This document shows positions 8,974 through 17,561 of a stretch of 64,000 nt of DNA, in pieces. Source of the stretch: Listeria cossartiae subsp. cossartiae (GTDB lineage Bacteria > Bacillota > Bacilli > Lactobacillales > Listeriaceae); NCBI RefSeq assembly GCF_014224155.1, contig NZ_JAASUI010000001.1:124001-188000 (forward strand), read 5' to 3'. The notes under the pieces were generated by a model that ran no database searches, was not told the origin of the DNA, and was given only the letters and a program-made list of their open reading frames with translations. Position numbers and translations under genes: made by a program. Each line of letters begins with the position of its first letter. The first letter of the stretch is position 1.

Positions 8974-9312
8974 ATGTCAAAATTACCAAATTGCCCAGAA
9001 TGTAACTCAGAATATGCTTACGAGGATCGCGGCTTATTAATCTGCCCGGAATGCGGACATGAGTGGAGCGCGGTAGCAACAGAAGAAGCTAGCGAAGAAA
9101 AAGTATTCAAAGACGCAAACGGCAACGTACTAACAGATGGCGATTCTGTCACAGTCATCAAAGATTTAAAAGTAAAAGGCGCATCCAACCCAATCAAAAT
9201 GGGAACAAAAGTAAAAAACATCCGCCTAGTTGACGGCGATCATGACATTGATTGTAAAGTTGATGGCTTTGGTCCGATGAAATTAAAATCAGAATTTGTT
9301 AAGAAAATATAA
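8974..9312 (+). CDS. PhnA/YjdM-family zinc-ribbon protein
   Basis: This 112-residue protein has an N-terminal zinc ribbon with two CxxC-type pairs ([11 protein letters not shown] and [10 protein letters not shown]), then the PhnA domain with the motif [15 protein letters not shown]. Full family length is present. Despite the historical name 'alkylphosphonate utilisation', members are not shown to cleave phosphonates and no other phn genes are nearby. The start is ATG after CGGAGGAATTG. Confidence 0.88.
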   Translation: MSKLPNCPECNSEYAYEDRGLLICPECGHEWSAVATEEASEEKVFKDANGNVLTDGDSVTVIKDLKVKGASNPIKMGTKVKNIRLVDGDHDIDCKVDGFGPMKLKSEFVKKI

Positions 9313-9350
9313 AAAACAGCGATTCTCTACTTTAGAGAGTCGCTGTTTTT
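9312..9350. terminator. Bidirectional terminator between phnA-like and GntR genes
   Basis: A 17-bp stem has left arm 9312-9328 and right arm 9334-9350, with one G-T pair and a 5-base loop. A/T runs on both flanks let it end both convergent transcripts. Confidence 0.9.
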
Positions 9351-9351
9351 A

Positions 9352-10065
9352 TTAATTCTGCACAAAAACCGTTTCAAACACAAACGATTCATACGTATGG
9401 CGCGTTATCGAATATTCAAATACGCGACCATCTTCCAAATGCGCCAATTTCTCAATTTCCATCATAAAAGTAGGTTCTTCTAAATCGAGGAGCTTGCTAT
9501 CCTCTTGATTAGATTTATCTCCGCGCACCCAAACATGCGCACTCTGCATCTTAAGTTTCAAGTCATCCCGAATGTAATTATAAATCGAGTCCTCTAAATG
9601 ACGAGGCTCTAAACCCGGAATAATTGCAAGTGGCATATAAGTATGTTCGATGGAATAGGCTTTATGGCCAACTTCTCTCATCCGAATAATTCGGTAAATA
9701 TAATCGTCCTGCATTTCTAGTTTTTCTGCAACTTCTTTCGATGGTTTTTCAATGGAAAATAAAATGACTTTCGATTTAATGTTGTCTTTTCCAAATGTAT
9801 TTACGAGTCCGGACATTGGGCCTAGTGCGAATTCTCCGCCGTTAGTAGAATGAGATTTCACGAAAGTACCAGCGCCACGTCGTCTAATAACCATACCTTC
9901 TTGTACAAGCATATCCAGCGCTTTTTTGACAGTAAGTTTGCTGCAATCATAAACGCGTGCCAGACTATCCCCATCAGGCAATTTCTCGTTAATTTCGTAT
10001 TTATTTTGATTGATTTTATCACGGATATCTATGTATATTTCCATGTATTTAGCCATTCCCGACAT
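9352..10065 (-). CDS. GntR/HutC-family regulator of the beta-glucoside PTS operon
   Basis: This 237-residue regulator has an N-terminal winged helix (residues about 8-75, with SKLTVKKALDMLVQEG as recognition segment) and a C-terminal UTRA ligand domain. The family layout is that of sugar-phosphate-responsive repressors such as BglR/TreR. The ATG at 10065 is chosen because AAAGGGGCC precedes it; upstream in-frame codons have no ribosome site and run into the operator region. It is divergent from the phospho-beta-glucosidase/PTS operon, and two inverted repeats in the shared gap are probable binding sites. Confidence 0.88.
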   Translation of the reverse strand: MSGMAKYMEIYIDIRDKINQNKYEINEKLPDGDSLARVYDCSKLTVKKALDMLVQEGMVIRRRGAGTFVKSHSTNGGEFALGPMSGLVNTFGKDNIKSKVILFSIEKPSKEVAEKLEMQDDYIYRIIRMREVGHKAYSIEHTYMPLAIIPGLEPRHLEDSIYNYIRDDLKLKMQSAHVWVRGDKSNQEDSKLLDLEEPTFMMEIEKLAHLEDGRVFEYSITRHTYESFVFETVFVQN

Positions 10066-10107
10066 TTTATTGGCCCCTTTACTGATGTAATAAGCATAGT
10101 ATAACAT

Positions 10108-10165
10108 ATACTTTTACAAAAAGGTATCCCTATAACCAAAAGTATATATCTTTTTATAAAAGTAT
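10108..10165. promoter_or_regulatory. Paired operator repeats for the GntR regulator
   Basis: Two copies of ATACTTTTAYAAAAAG lie in opposite orientation: plus strand at 10108-10123 and minus strand at 10150-10165. The second abuts the -35 box of the downstream promoter. Position and symmetry suggest the operator of the divergent GntR gene, both autoregulatory and controlling the PTS operon. Confidence 0.65.
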
Positions 10166-10193
10166 TGTTTTTTAAATAAATGTATGCTATATT
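10165..10193 (+). promoter_or_regulatory. SigA-type promoter of the beta-glucoside operon
   Basis: TTGTTT (10165-10170) and TATATT (10188-10193) have a 17-bp spacer and lie directly after the operator repeat. Confidence 0.6.
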
Positions 10194-10221
10194 TATTTTG
10201 ACAAAAGGGAGGCCATAAAAA

Positions 10222-11664
10222 ATGAAAGAATTATTAACGTTTCCAAAAGATTTTTGGTGGGGCTCTGCGTGGTCTGCTGAACAAGCAGAAGGTCGCGGCG
10301 ACACTGGTAAGGCAAAAACTGTTTGGGAGCATTGGTTTGAAACCGAACCGAATCGCTTTTACGAAGGCGTAGGTTCAGAAATTACAACAGATCATTTTAA
10401 TCGGTATAAAGAAGACGTACAGTGGATGAAGAAAACAGGACAAAATTCGTTCCGGATTTCGATTTCATGGGCGCGAATGTTTCCAAATGATGGTGTTGGC
10501 GAAGTGAACCAGAAAGCGATTGCGTTTTATCGTGATTTACTTACTGAAATGAATGAAAACGGTATCAAACCATTCGCGAACTTATATCATTTCGATATGC
10601 CTGTTGCACTTCAAGACGCTGGTGGCTGGGAATCAAGAGAAGTTGTGGATGCCTATGTTCATTTTGCAGATACTTGTTTTAAAGAATTCGGCGATTTAGT
10701 TTATCACTGGTTTACATTTAACGAACCACTTGGCCCGATTCTTGGCGGTTATTTAGAAGATTTCCATTATCCGAATCAAATTGACTTCAAACGAGGCGCG
10801 CAAGCTGGTTTTAACACGATTTTGGCACATGCTTTAGCTATTAAAGCATTCAAAAAATTAAACTTATCGTCGAAAATTGGCGTGATTTTAAACCTTAGCC
10901 CAACGTATCCACGGAGCCAAAACGAATACGATTTAGAAGCAGCCGAAATCTGTGATGCTTTCTATACGAGAAGCTTCTTGGATCCGATGGTTAAAGGGAC
11001 TTTCCCAGAAAAATTAGTTGAAATTATGCGTGAATATAATCAAATGCCGGAATATACGGAAGAAGATTTGACGATTATTAAAGAAAATACGGCGCAAATT
11101 CTTGGCCTAAATTACTATGAACCAAGACGCGTAAAAGCTCGTTTAACGGCAATTAATGAAAAAAGTCCATTTTTACCAGATTGGTTTTTTGAACCGCATA
11201 ATATGCCAGGTAAACGAATGAATATTTACCGCGGTTGGGAAATTTATGAACGTGGGATTTATGATTTATGTATTGATATTCGTGATAATTATGGTAACAT
11301 CGAATCATTTATTTCTGAAAATGGTATGGGAGTGGCAAATGAAGAACGTTTCTTAAATGAAGAAGGGCAAATTCAAGATGATTACCGTATCCAATTTGTT
11401 AAAGATCATTTGGCATATGTACATCAAGCGATTGCAGAAGGTTGTGATATTAAAGGGTACCACTTATGGACGTTTATTGATTGTTGGTCTTGGATTAATG
11501 CATATAAAAACCGTTACGGGCTCGTTTCACTTGATGTTGAAACTGGCAAACGCACCATGAAGAAAAGTGGCGAATTTTATAAAAAAATGAGCGACATGAA
11601 CGGTTTTGAATATGAAACAAGCAAACTAGTTGGGACGAAAAGGGAGGAAACAACTAATGGCTGA
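10222..11664 (+). CDS. 6-phospho-beta-glucosidase, GH1
   Basis: This 480-residue glycoside hydrolase family 1 enzyme cleaves phosphorylated beta-glucosides delivered by the adjacent PTS. The acid/base motif is in HWFTFNEPLG at about residue 170, and the nucleophile motif is ISENGMG at about residue 370. The N-terminus FPKDFWWGSAWSAEQAEG is typical. The start is ATG with AAAGGGAGG. Its end overlaps the IIC start by 8 bp. The neighbouring IIC and IIB proteins suggest cellobiose/lichenan-type substrates, but the exact sugar cannot be read from the sequence. Confidence 0.93.
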   Translation: MKELLTFPKDFWWGSAWSAEQAEGRGDTGKAKTVWEHWFETEPNRFYEGVGSEITTDHFNRYKEDVQWMKKTGQNSFRISISWARMFPNDGVGEVNQKAIAFYRDLLTEMNENGIKPFANLYHFDMPVALQDAGGWESREVVDAYVHFADTCFKEFGDLVYHWFTFNEPLGPILGGYLEDFHYPNQIDFKRGAQAGFNTILAHALAIKAFKKLNLSSKIGVILNLSPTYPRSQNEYDLEAAEICDAFYTRSFLDPMVKGTFPEKLVEIMREYNQMPEYTEEDLTIIKENTAQILGLNYYEPRRVKARLTAINEKSPFLPDWFFEPHNMPGKRMNIYRGWEIYERGIYDLCIDIRDNYGNIESFISENGMGVANEERFLNEEGQIQDDYRIQFVKDHLAYVHQAIAEGCDIKGYHLWTFIDCWSWINAYKNRYGLVSLDVETGKRTMKKSGEFYKKMSDMNGFEYETSKLVGTKREETTNG

Positions 11665-12991
11665 AACGAAAAAGAAGTCGATTGTTAATGGATTTATTAA
11701 TGTAGCGCAACGTCTTGGTGGTCAGATTCATTTGCGTTCATTGCGTGATGCTTTTGCGAGTATTATGCCGTTCATGATTTTAGCTGGTTTTGTCACGCTG
11801 ATTAACTATGTTATTTTAGAACCGACTGGCTTTATGGGCAAAATTGTTAACCCAGATACACTTAAAACATGGCAAGAGATTGGTATTTCAATCGGAAATG
11901 GTACGTTGAGTGTTATTACGCTTTTAGTCACTGTAGCGATTTCGTATCATTTATGTTTGAACCGCGGCTATAAAAACGTCATTGCTCCAATTCTTGTTGC
12001 TTTATCTTCATTTATTGTCGTAACACCGATTGCGATGACGTTCCTTCCAGAAGGCGCATCAAAATCAATCGAAGTACCGAACGTTATTCCAGTTAGTTAT
12101 ACTGGTGCGTCAGGTATGTTCGTCGGTATTATCGTTGGTTTAATCGCAACCGATTTATTCATTAAATTATCGAAAAACAAACGCATGCAAATCAATTTAA
12201 CAGGAAATATTCCACCGGCTGTTATTAAATCATTTAACGTGTTAATTCCGATTATGATTACGGTTATTATTTTCTCGGTTATGTCATTTGCCGTTAATCA
12301 AATTTTCAGCATGGACTTTAATACACTTGTGACAACGATTATTACGAAACCACTTAGCTACGTGACGACAAGTCTTCCAGGATTCTTGCTGATTACTTCC
12401 ATCGCTAACTTGTTCTTCGGTTTAGGGATTCACCAAGCAGTTATTTCTGGTCCGTTACTAGATCCATTTTTACTGCAAAATATGCAAGAAAATATGGTTG
12501 CCTACGCGAATCATCAAGAAATTCCACACATTATTAACATGGCTTTCAAAGATACATTTGCGGTTATGGGTGGCTCCGGAAACACGATTGGCCTATTAAT
12601 TGCCATTTTCATCTTTGGGAAACGAAAAGATTACAAAGATATCTCGAAACTATCTGCGGCACCATCACTATTTAACATTAGCGAGCCAATTATCTTTGGT
12701 CTACCGATTGTGTTCAACCCGTTACTTATTATCCCGTTCGTATTAGCGCCGATCTTCTCCTTAACAACAGCGTATTATGCGACAGCAGCAGGTTGGATTA
12801 ATCACGTAGTCGTACAAACCCCGTGGACAACACCGCCGATTATTTCAGGTTTCTTAGCAACTGGTGGAGACTGGCGCGCGTCCGTTTTACAAGTAATTAT
12901 CATTGTTGTGACTGTCTTTATCTATCTGCCATTCCTACGCATGGATGAAAAAGTTGCTTTTGCTACAGCTCAAAAATCAGACGCAAAATAA
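11657..12991 (+). CDS. PTS lactose/cellobiose-family IIC permease
   Basis: This 444-residue protein has about ten membrane segments and belongs to the Lac/Cel (EIIC-2) family. Recognisable blocks are RDAFASIMPFMI near the N-terminus and GGSGNTIGL with ISEPIIFGLPIVFNP in the second half. The ATG at 11657 follows AGGGAGGAAA and lies inside the 3' end of the glucosidase gene, so upstream in-frame codons are not needed. It is the membrane component for the beta-glucoside substrate. Confidence 0.9.
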   Translation: MAETKKKSIVNGFINVAQRLGGQIHLRSLRDAFASIMPFMILAGFVTLINYVILEPTGFMGKIVNPDTLKTWQEIGISIGNGTLSVITLLVTVAISYHLCLNRGYKNVIAPILVALSSFIVVTPIAMTFLPEGASKSIEVPNVIPVSYTGASGMFVGIIVGLIATDLFIKLSKNKRMQINLTGNIPPAVIKSFNVLIPIMITVIIFSVMSFAVNQIFSMDFNTLVTTIITKPLSYVTTSLPGFLLITSIANLFFGLGIHQAVISGPLLDPFLLQNMQENMVAYANHQEIPHIINMAFKDTFAVMGGSGNTIGLLIAIFIFGKRKDYKDISKLSAAPSLFNISEPIIFGLPIVFNPLLIIPFVLAPIFSLTTAYYATAAGWINHVVVQTPWTTPPIISGFLATGGDWRASVLQVIIIVVTVFIYLPFLRMDEKVAFATAQKSDAK

Positions 12992-13008
12992 GGAAGGATG
13001 TTTAACCA

Positions 13009-13311
13009 ATGAAAAATATTTTATTAGTATGTAACGCTGGTATGTCCACAAGTTTCTTAGTAGAAAAAATGAAAGCAGCAGGCGCGGAACAAGGTGTTGA
13101 AGCAAATATCTGGGCTGTATCTGACGCTGAATTACACGAAAACTGGGAAAAGGCAGACGTCATTTTGCTTGGACCACAAGTTGGTTATTTAAAAGGCAAC
13201 ACAGAAAAAGTAGTGGGCGGAAAAATTCCTGTCGAAGTAATTAATATGCTAGACTACGGCCGTGTAAACGGAGCAGCAGTGCTTGAAAGAGCAATCGAAT
13301 TAATCGGTTAA
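13009..13311 (+). CDS. PTS lactose/cellobiose-family IIB protein
   Basis: This 100-residue IIB component has the phospho-cysteine loop LLVCNAGMSTS near the N-terminus (Cys8). Its size is normal for the family. It is 17 bp after IIC with GGAAGGATG upstream. No IIA gene is present in this operon, so IIA must be supplied in trans from another locus. Confidence 0.92.
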   Translation: MKNILLVCNAGMSTSFLVEKMKAAGAEQGVEANIWAVSDAELHENWEKADVILLGPQVGYLKGNTEKVVGGKIPVEVINMLDYGRVNGAAVLERAIELIG

Positions 13312-13320
13312 AAAAGTAAG

Positions 13321-13351
13321 GGAGTGTGGCTTATAGTCGCACTCCTTTTTT
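13321..13351 (+). terminator. Terminator of the beta-glucoside operon
   Basis: Arms GGAGTGTGGC (13321-13330) and GTCGCACTCC (13336-13345), with two G-T pairs, are followed by a T run. Confidence 0.85.
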
Positions 13352-13365
13352 ATCGGCCAAGAAAG

Positions 13366-13374
13366 TGTTATAAT
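13366..13374 (+). promoter_or_regulatory. Extended -10 promoter of the 64-residue protein gene
   Basis: TGTTATAAT is an extended -10 element 24 bp before the start codon. No convincing -35 is seen; the region there is the T run of the preceding terminator. Confidence 0.5.
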
Positions 13375-13397
13375 GTGTGAAAAGGAGCGGAATTATT

Positions 13398-13592
13398 ATG
13401 AAATATGTAAAATCACAAATGAAAGAGCTTGTAAAAGATAGCGTAGACTTGCAAGAACGCCTTCAAAAGCTAATGAAAGAAATGGACTTAGAAAAAACTT
13501 TCGCTTTAAAAGCACTTTATCATTCAGAAGTAGCTGACGGTGGCGCATACCAAACAGCGTATCAAGATTTGGATTATAAATATAAAGATTAA
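13398..13592 (+). CDS. Small conserved hypothetical protein (64 aa)
   Basis: I do not recognise a named family. The 64-residue product is soluble, with a charged helical first half (KSQMKELVKDSVDLQERL...) and a Tyr-rich end (DLDYKYKD). The ATG at 13398 follows AAAAGGAGCGG. The extended -10 promoter and flanking terminators make it a monocistronic gene. The reading frame fills the space between the terminators, which supports it being real. Confidence 0.75.
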   Translation: MKYVKSQMKELVKDSVDLQERLQKLMKEMDLEKTFALKALYHSEVADGGAYQTAYQDLDYKYKD

Positions 13593-13596
13593 CATC

Positions 13597-13630
13597 AAAT
13601 GGCTCTGCTAAACAATTAGCAGAGCCATTT
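13597..13630. terminator. Bidirectional terminator
   Basis: A perfect 15-bp stem has arms 13597-13611 and 13616-13630 with a 4-base loop. AAA/TTT ends on both sides serve the small gene and the convergent YafY-type gene. Confidence 0.9.
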
Positions 13631-14551
13631 TTAGATATATTTTGCTTGGATTTCCTTTAAGTACGCAACAAAATTATCGTAAAAGTCATCACGGTTTTGA
13701 ATGGTTACATGCGTTCCAAGTTGGAGCAAAAAGCGGTACCCAGCCTCATGGTCAGGAAGCGTCACTTTTGCCAGAAAATGCGCGTCATCTTGCTGCGAAA
13801 TTTCGACTAGGTCAAAGCGTTCGATGATTTGCTCGCGGGCAATTTTGTCGACAATCAAACTAACTTCATGCATCAAAAACATTGGTCTGTCGGGCGGTGC
13901 GCCAAATGGTTTTACAGTAAAAGGACGTACTTCAAAAGTTTCTTCTAGCGTTTTCAGTTCGACAATCCGCGACATTTTAAACGTCCGAAAATCGCTACGC
14001 TCTAAGCTGTAACCTTGCAAATACCAAGAACGATTCCTAAACAGGAGGTGATAAGGCTCCGTTTTACGAATGGTTTGGTTGCCCGTTCGATCAATATAGC
14101 TGAGTTCCACGAGTTGATGTTTTTTAATCGCTAAATACAAACTTTCGACTTTAGCGTTTAATTCGTTTTTCATGGATAAATTGGAGAAATCGAGCGAAAT
14201 GGAACTTTTAGGAGGTTCGCTTGAATGGTCGAGCATATTTTTCATTTTTTGCAGCGTTTTCTTGGTTTCGGCGGAAGAAAGTAACTGCTCCATCCCGTCC
14301 AAACTTGCGATAATCGCGGTTAAATCATCTGCTGTCAAAAGCTTTTTATCGACTTTGTAAGTGGGCATAATACCGATACCACCCTTCGTTCCAGCAATCG
14401 TGTAAATCGGGATATTCGCCATCGCGAGTGTATCAATGTCGCGGAAAATAGTACGCTTGGAAACCTCAAACATTGTAGCCATTTCAGAAGCACTGACTAG
14501 TTCGCGTTGGAGGAGCAGCATAATAATTCCGATGAGTCGCTCGATTTTCAT
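13631..14551 (-). CDS. YafY-type HTH/WYL-domain transcriptional regulator
   Basis: This 306-residue regulator has an N-terminal HTH_11 domain (SASEMATMFEVSKRTIFRDI) and a WYL-type ligand domain with the signature RNRSWYLQGYSLERSDFRTF at about residue 200. The ATG at 14551 is preceded by AAAGGAG; the frame continues upstream into the operator palindrome without a ribosome site. It is divergent from a GyrI-like small-molecule-binding protein, a common pairing in Listeria and Bacillus. The 11-bp palindrome between them is the likely operator. Confidence 0.88.
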   Translation of the reverse strand: MKIERLIGIIMLLLQRELVSASEMATMFEVSKRTIFRDIDTLAMANIPIYTIAGTKGGIGIMPTYKVDKKLLTADDLTAIIASLDGMEQLLSSAETKKTLQKMKNMLDHSSEPPKSSISLDFSNLSMKNELNAKVESLYLAIKKHQLVELSYIDRTGNQTIRKTEPYHLLFRNRSWYLQGYSLERSDFRTFKMSRIVELKTLEETFEVRPFTVKPFGAPPDRPMFLMHEVSLIVDKIAREQIIERFDLVEISQQDDAHFLAKVTLPDHEAGYRFLLQLGTHVTIQNRDDFYDNFVAYLKEIQAKYI

Positions 14552-14570
14552 TTTTTTCTCCTTTGTTTTG

Positions 14571-14598
14571 GAATGATGACAGACAGTTGTCATCATTC
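14571..14598. promoter_or_regulatory. Palindromic operator between YafY and GyrI-like genes
   Basis: Perfect 11-bp inverted arms GAATGATGACA (14571-14581) and TGTCATCATTC (14588-14598) are separated by 6 bp. The site lies in the divergent promoter region, so it is a likely YafY binding site. Confidence 0.7.
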
Positions 14599-14652
14599 GC
14601 GTGTTATAGTTACATCATATCAAAGTTAAGTAACTTTTTGGAGGGAAATATT

Positions 14653-15072
14653 ATGGCATTTGAAATCGTTGAATTAAAAAAAGAAACATTTACTGGAAAT
14701 AAAGTAGAAATCCCTGAATTTGATCCACAAAAAGGCTTTGGCCCAATGAGCGAAATTAAAGAAGCAGCCTACACAAAATTTGCAAAAAACGAAAAAGACT
14801 ACGTTGGCATTAACGCAAGTCTTGACGGCTTACAATATTACATCGTAGCTAGTGCGAATGGTGAAAACGGCGACACTACTTTCGACATTCCAGAAGGCAA
14901 ATACGCAAAATTCGTAACAAGCGAAACAGACCGCCCAGCTCTAGACGGCTTCATCGGCGCAGCATACGGCGAAGTGAGCCAAAGCGATACGGTCGGTATT
15001 GCGGGATCGTTTAATTTGGAGGATCTTAGAGAAGCTGAGTTTACGCTTTATATTCCGGTTGTTAGTAAGTAA
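14653..15072 (+). CDS. GyrI-like small-molecule-binding domain protein
   Basis: This 139-residue protein resembles the stand-alone effector-binding (GyrI/AraC-E) domain, with motifs such as GLQYYIVAS, FDIPEGKYAKF and the closing FTLYIPV. Such proteins bind amphipathic or toxic small molecules, and some hydrolyse them. The ATG at 14653 follows GGAGGGAAA; earlier in-frame codons overlap the operator. Divergent pairing with a WYL regulator suggests induction by the ligand it binds (inference). Confidence 0.8.
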   Translation: MAFEIVELKKETFTGNKVEIPEFDPQKGFGPMSEIKEAAYTKFAKNEKDYVGINASLDGLQYYIVASANGENGDTTFDIPEGKYAKFVTSETDRPALDGFIGAAYGEVSQSDTVGIAGSFNLEDLREAEFTLYIPVVSK

Positions 15073-15082
15073 ATAAATTGAG

Positions 15083-15115
15083 AGACCCCTTTCGGTGGAG
15101 AGGGGTCTTTTTTTG
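15083..15115 (+). terminator. Terminator of the GyrI-like gene
   Basis: Arms AGACCCCT (15083-15090) and AGGGGTCT (15101-15108) are followed by seven T residues. Confidence 0.9.
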
Positions 15116-15220
15116 TGCTTGTAAATAAAAGCAAAGCAAAAAATACACTAAAAATAGCAACAGTTGACTATTTTTTGCGACGATATTCACAATTTGCTCA
15201 CAAAATTAAGGGGCTGTGAA

Positions 15221-15229
15221 TGCTATAAT
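15221..15229 (+). promoter_or_regulatory. Extended -10 upstream of the LXG cassette
   Basis: TGCTATAAT is an extended -10 about 100 bp before the first gene of the type VII cassette. The -35 is unclear. The rest of 15116-15331 is AT-rich with no other feature I can support. Confidence 0.45.
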
Positions 15230-15331
15230 ATAATAAATAGTAAATTTAATACAAAGTTTCTAAATTAAAGGTGTTTTTCGAATAATAGAATCCTTTTTTA
15301 TTAAATAAAGAGAGAAGGAGGAAGGATTACA

Positions 15332-15583
15332 ATGGAGAAAATAGCCTCCAATACAAGTTCAACTTTTGCAGCTGTATCTGGTGTGAAATCAGTTTCTGTG
15401 GGCAAAGGTGAAGAAGTTTCTATAGAAAAAAGCAATGTTTCGAGTATGAAGTCTGGAGAAGAAGTCAATAATCAATTGTTGCCTAATTTAGTTGATTTAG
15501 TTGAGTGTGTACAGGCACAAAGTGAAAAATTCCCGAAAATTGCTGAAATGATGGCGCTAAAGGACAATCAAATCAAATTTTAA
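15332..15583 (+). CDS. Small helical type VII secretion partner (SACOL2603-like)
   Basis: This 83-residue protein carries a Ser/Val-rich first half and a helical end (LLPNLVDLVECVQAQSEKF...). Size, position directly before an LXG protein and general layout match the small WXG-like companions (the TIGR04197/SACOL2603-type group) that escort LXG toxins to the ESX/type VII machinery. No WXG motif itself is visible. The start is ATG with GAGAAGGAGGAAGG upstream. It is the first gene of a four-gene, tightly packed cassette. Confidence 0.7.
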   Translation: MEKIASNTSSTFAAVSGVKSVSVGKGEEVSIEKSNVSSMKSGEEVNNQLLPNLVDLVECVQAQSEKFPKIAEMMALKDNQIKF

Positions 15584-15586
15584 GGG

Positions 15587-15958
15587 ATGAGAAAATTGAA
15601 TGAGAAAACAAATGATCAAGAGCGAGCAGTTTATAATCAATTAATTATTCAAAAAGAGAATCAGATAGATCGGTTGCTAGAAGACCAAAAGGAAATTGAA
15701 AAGTCGCTTTATCAATTAGATGAAGATTTTCAAAGAGGTTTTCAGCAATTAAGGTGCTTGAATGAGAATAATAATGATCTGGACAAGGTGAAGTATTTTC
15801 GAGCTCAACAATGGGATGATAATTTGGAGAGTAGGCTTCGACGTCAAGTGCAGGATGCTCAGGAAGAATTTAATTATGTTTTTCAAAAAGAGATACACGA
15901 AATGGATGATGAACGAGAAGAATTATACAAAAAAAGGAGCGAGATTCCTTGGGACTGA
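15587..15958 (+). CDS. Coiled-coil accessory protein of the LXG cassette (DUF3958-like)
   Basis: This 123-residue protein is highly charged and helical throughout, consistent with a coiled coil (for example QKENQIDRLLEDQKEIEKSL). Such proteins sit between the small WXG-like gene and the LXG toxin in Listeria and Enterococcus loci and probably act as targeting chaperones. An alternative start is the TTG at 15596, which lies at better distance from AAGGG (15582-15586) than the ATG at 15587. The end overlaps the LXG start by 10 bp. Confidence 0.7.
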   Translation: MRKLNEKTNDQERAVYNQLIIQKENQIDRLLEDQKEIEKSLYQLDEDFQRGFQQLRCLNENNNDLDKVKYFRAQQWDDNLESRLRRQVQDAQEEFNYVFQKEIHEMDDEREELYKKRSEIPWD

Positions 15959-17559
15959 TTTATTCAAGTGGCGATTCGGAGCGGCTGATTGAAGCACTCT
16001 CTAAAAATTTAGCCAGTGGAAAAGATGTAATCACACAACTAAAAGCGGGAAGTAAGAAAATTATTAAGGCTGTGGATGGACGGATATTATCGGGAGCGGC
16101 TTATACAGCTGGGAAGGATTTATTTGCTAATCTTGTGTTACCTACAATTGAAAAAGTAACATCAGCTTGTGATACAATTGAACAAGAATTACACAGATAC
16201 CAGTTATCCAACTCAATAGTTTCAAGTGAAGGCTACCTTGATGAGGATAATTTAAAGCAACAAATTGAGGCTAAAAAAGATATGAAGGCATCAGCAGAAA
16301 GAACTGCTACCATAATGAATATAATGATGAGGACAAGTGTAGCTACAGCATTATTTGATACTGCACAAAATCGTAAAAGAGAGTTAGACCAGATATCTGA
16401 AGTTCTTCAGCAGGATATTGAAGAACTTCAGAAGAAACTAGAGAAGTTATATGAATTTGATGGACAAACAAAAAAATTATTTACTAGCAGCCTTGATGAA
16501 ATGAAATTAGCGATGCAAGGTGTTTTAATTTTAAATAATACAGCTGTAAATAGCGATGGGAGTTATCAACTTCCTGCTGGAGTAGATAAAAGCTGGTTTA
16601 CTGAATTGAAAAGTGAAAAACAACAAAATGAAATGATAGAGAAGGAAAAGAATGCAGCAATTAAGGGGTTAAACGAGTTATTTGAGAAAAATCCAGCAGT
16701 GGCTATTGAAAAAATCAAAAATAATGATCGGTTATTCGGTTATGTAATCGGAGCTTTAGATAAGTTCCCGGAAGGACTTCAAAATGCAGCGCTTGGAATC
16801 TTTATTGCACAAGAAAGTTGGAATAAGCTTCCAAAAGATGTCTCTACAAAAGTATTAAATAGTCCTAAATTCGCAACATATATCAGTAAAACATCCATCG
16901 CCACCCAAGCAATTGTCTATAGTGGTTTAATTAAACTAAACGAAAAAGGGTGGAATGTCCTCGCTCCAATGGGTTATACAATGAAAATTTTATCTAAGAC
17001 CAGCGAGGGAGCAAAAGTAATAGCTGGATCTAAAGTAGGATTTGATTTATTTAAGAAATTGGGACCAGTTTCTGATTTTATTAAAAATCATAAAGTGGCG
17101 GCTGAGGGTATTGGTTACGCTGGAGATGGGCTTAGTATAGTTGCCTATTCGTATGATGAATATATAGATCCTAAGAGCCCAGCTTATGGAGATGCGAGTA
17201 AGGCAGTGTATGGGGGTTTTAATTTGTTTATATTAAAAGCTGGACCGCTTGAAGGAGCTCAATATGGAGGGGTACCAGGTGCACTATTTGGAACAGTGAA
17301 TACTGCAATTCAGGGGATGGAGATTCAAACTCCATTTAAATGGTTAGGTGATAATGGGAAAATAGGTTGGGATGGAATAATGGGATTTGGTACAGATGCA
17401 GATGCAGAAAAATGGTTGGCTGAACAGTATGAATTATATGATCAAAGAGAAAGAAATCTTAATGAAGGAAATGTTGGTAAGATAAAGGAAGATTGGTTTG
17501 GAAAACAAAGCGGCCGTGTAAATGTAACTGATTTTAACAATGGCCTCCCAAGGTGGTAG
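15949..17559 (+). CDS. LXG-domain type VII secreted toxin
   Basis: This 536-residue protein opens with an LXG domain of about 200 residues (GLIYSSGDSERLIEAL onwards, long helices with an amphipathic pattern), which directs export through the type VII system. The C-terminal part (about residues 340-536) is Gly- and Ala-rich with short hydrophobic stretches (GAQYGGVPGALFGTV). I recognise no nuclease, NADase or lipase motif. A membrane-active toxin of the TspA type would fit, as would the polytopic neighbour. The start is TTG after AAAGGAGCGAG. An immunity-like gene follows immediately. Confidence 0.8.
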   Translation: MGLIYSSGDSERLIEALSKNLASGKDVITQLKAGSKKIIKAVDGRILSGAAYTAGKDLFANLVLPTIEKVTSACDTIEQELHRYQLSNSIVSSEGYLDEDNLKQQIEAKKDMKASAERTATIMNIMMRTSVATALFDTAQNRKRELDQISEVLQQDIEELQKKLEKLYEFDGQTKKLFTSSLDEMKLAMQGVLILNNTAVNSDGSYQLPAGVDKSWFTELKSEKQQNEMIEKEKNAAIKGLNELFEKNPAVAIEKIKNNDRLFGYVIGALDKFPEGLQNAALGIFIAQESWNKLPKDVSTKVLNSPKFATYISKTSIATQAIVYSGLIKLNEKGWNVLAPMGYTMKILSKTSEGAKVIAGSKVGFDLFKKLGPVSDFIKNHKVAAEGIGYAGDGLSIVAYSYDEYIDPKSPAYGDASKAVYGGFNLFILKAGPLEGAQYGGVPGALFGTVNTAIQGMEIQTPFKWLGDNGKIGWDGIMGFGTDADAEKWLAEQYELYDQRERNLNEGNVGKIKEDWFGKQSGRVNVTDFNNGLPRW

Positions 17560-17561
17560 AG

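Noticed and set aside
9018..9221. A minus-strand frame within the phnA-like gene
   Set aside because: Shadow of the coding strand without a ribosome site.
15116..15331. A phage attachment or recombination site before the LXG cassette
   Set aside because: No tRNA, integrase or flanking direct repeat is visible; only an AT-rich promoter region.
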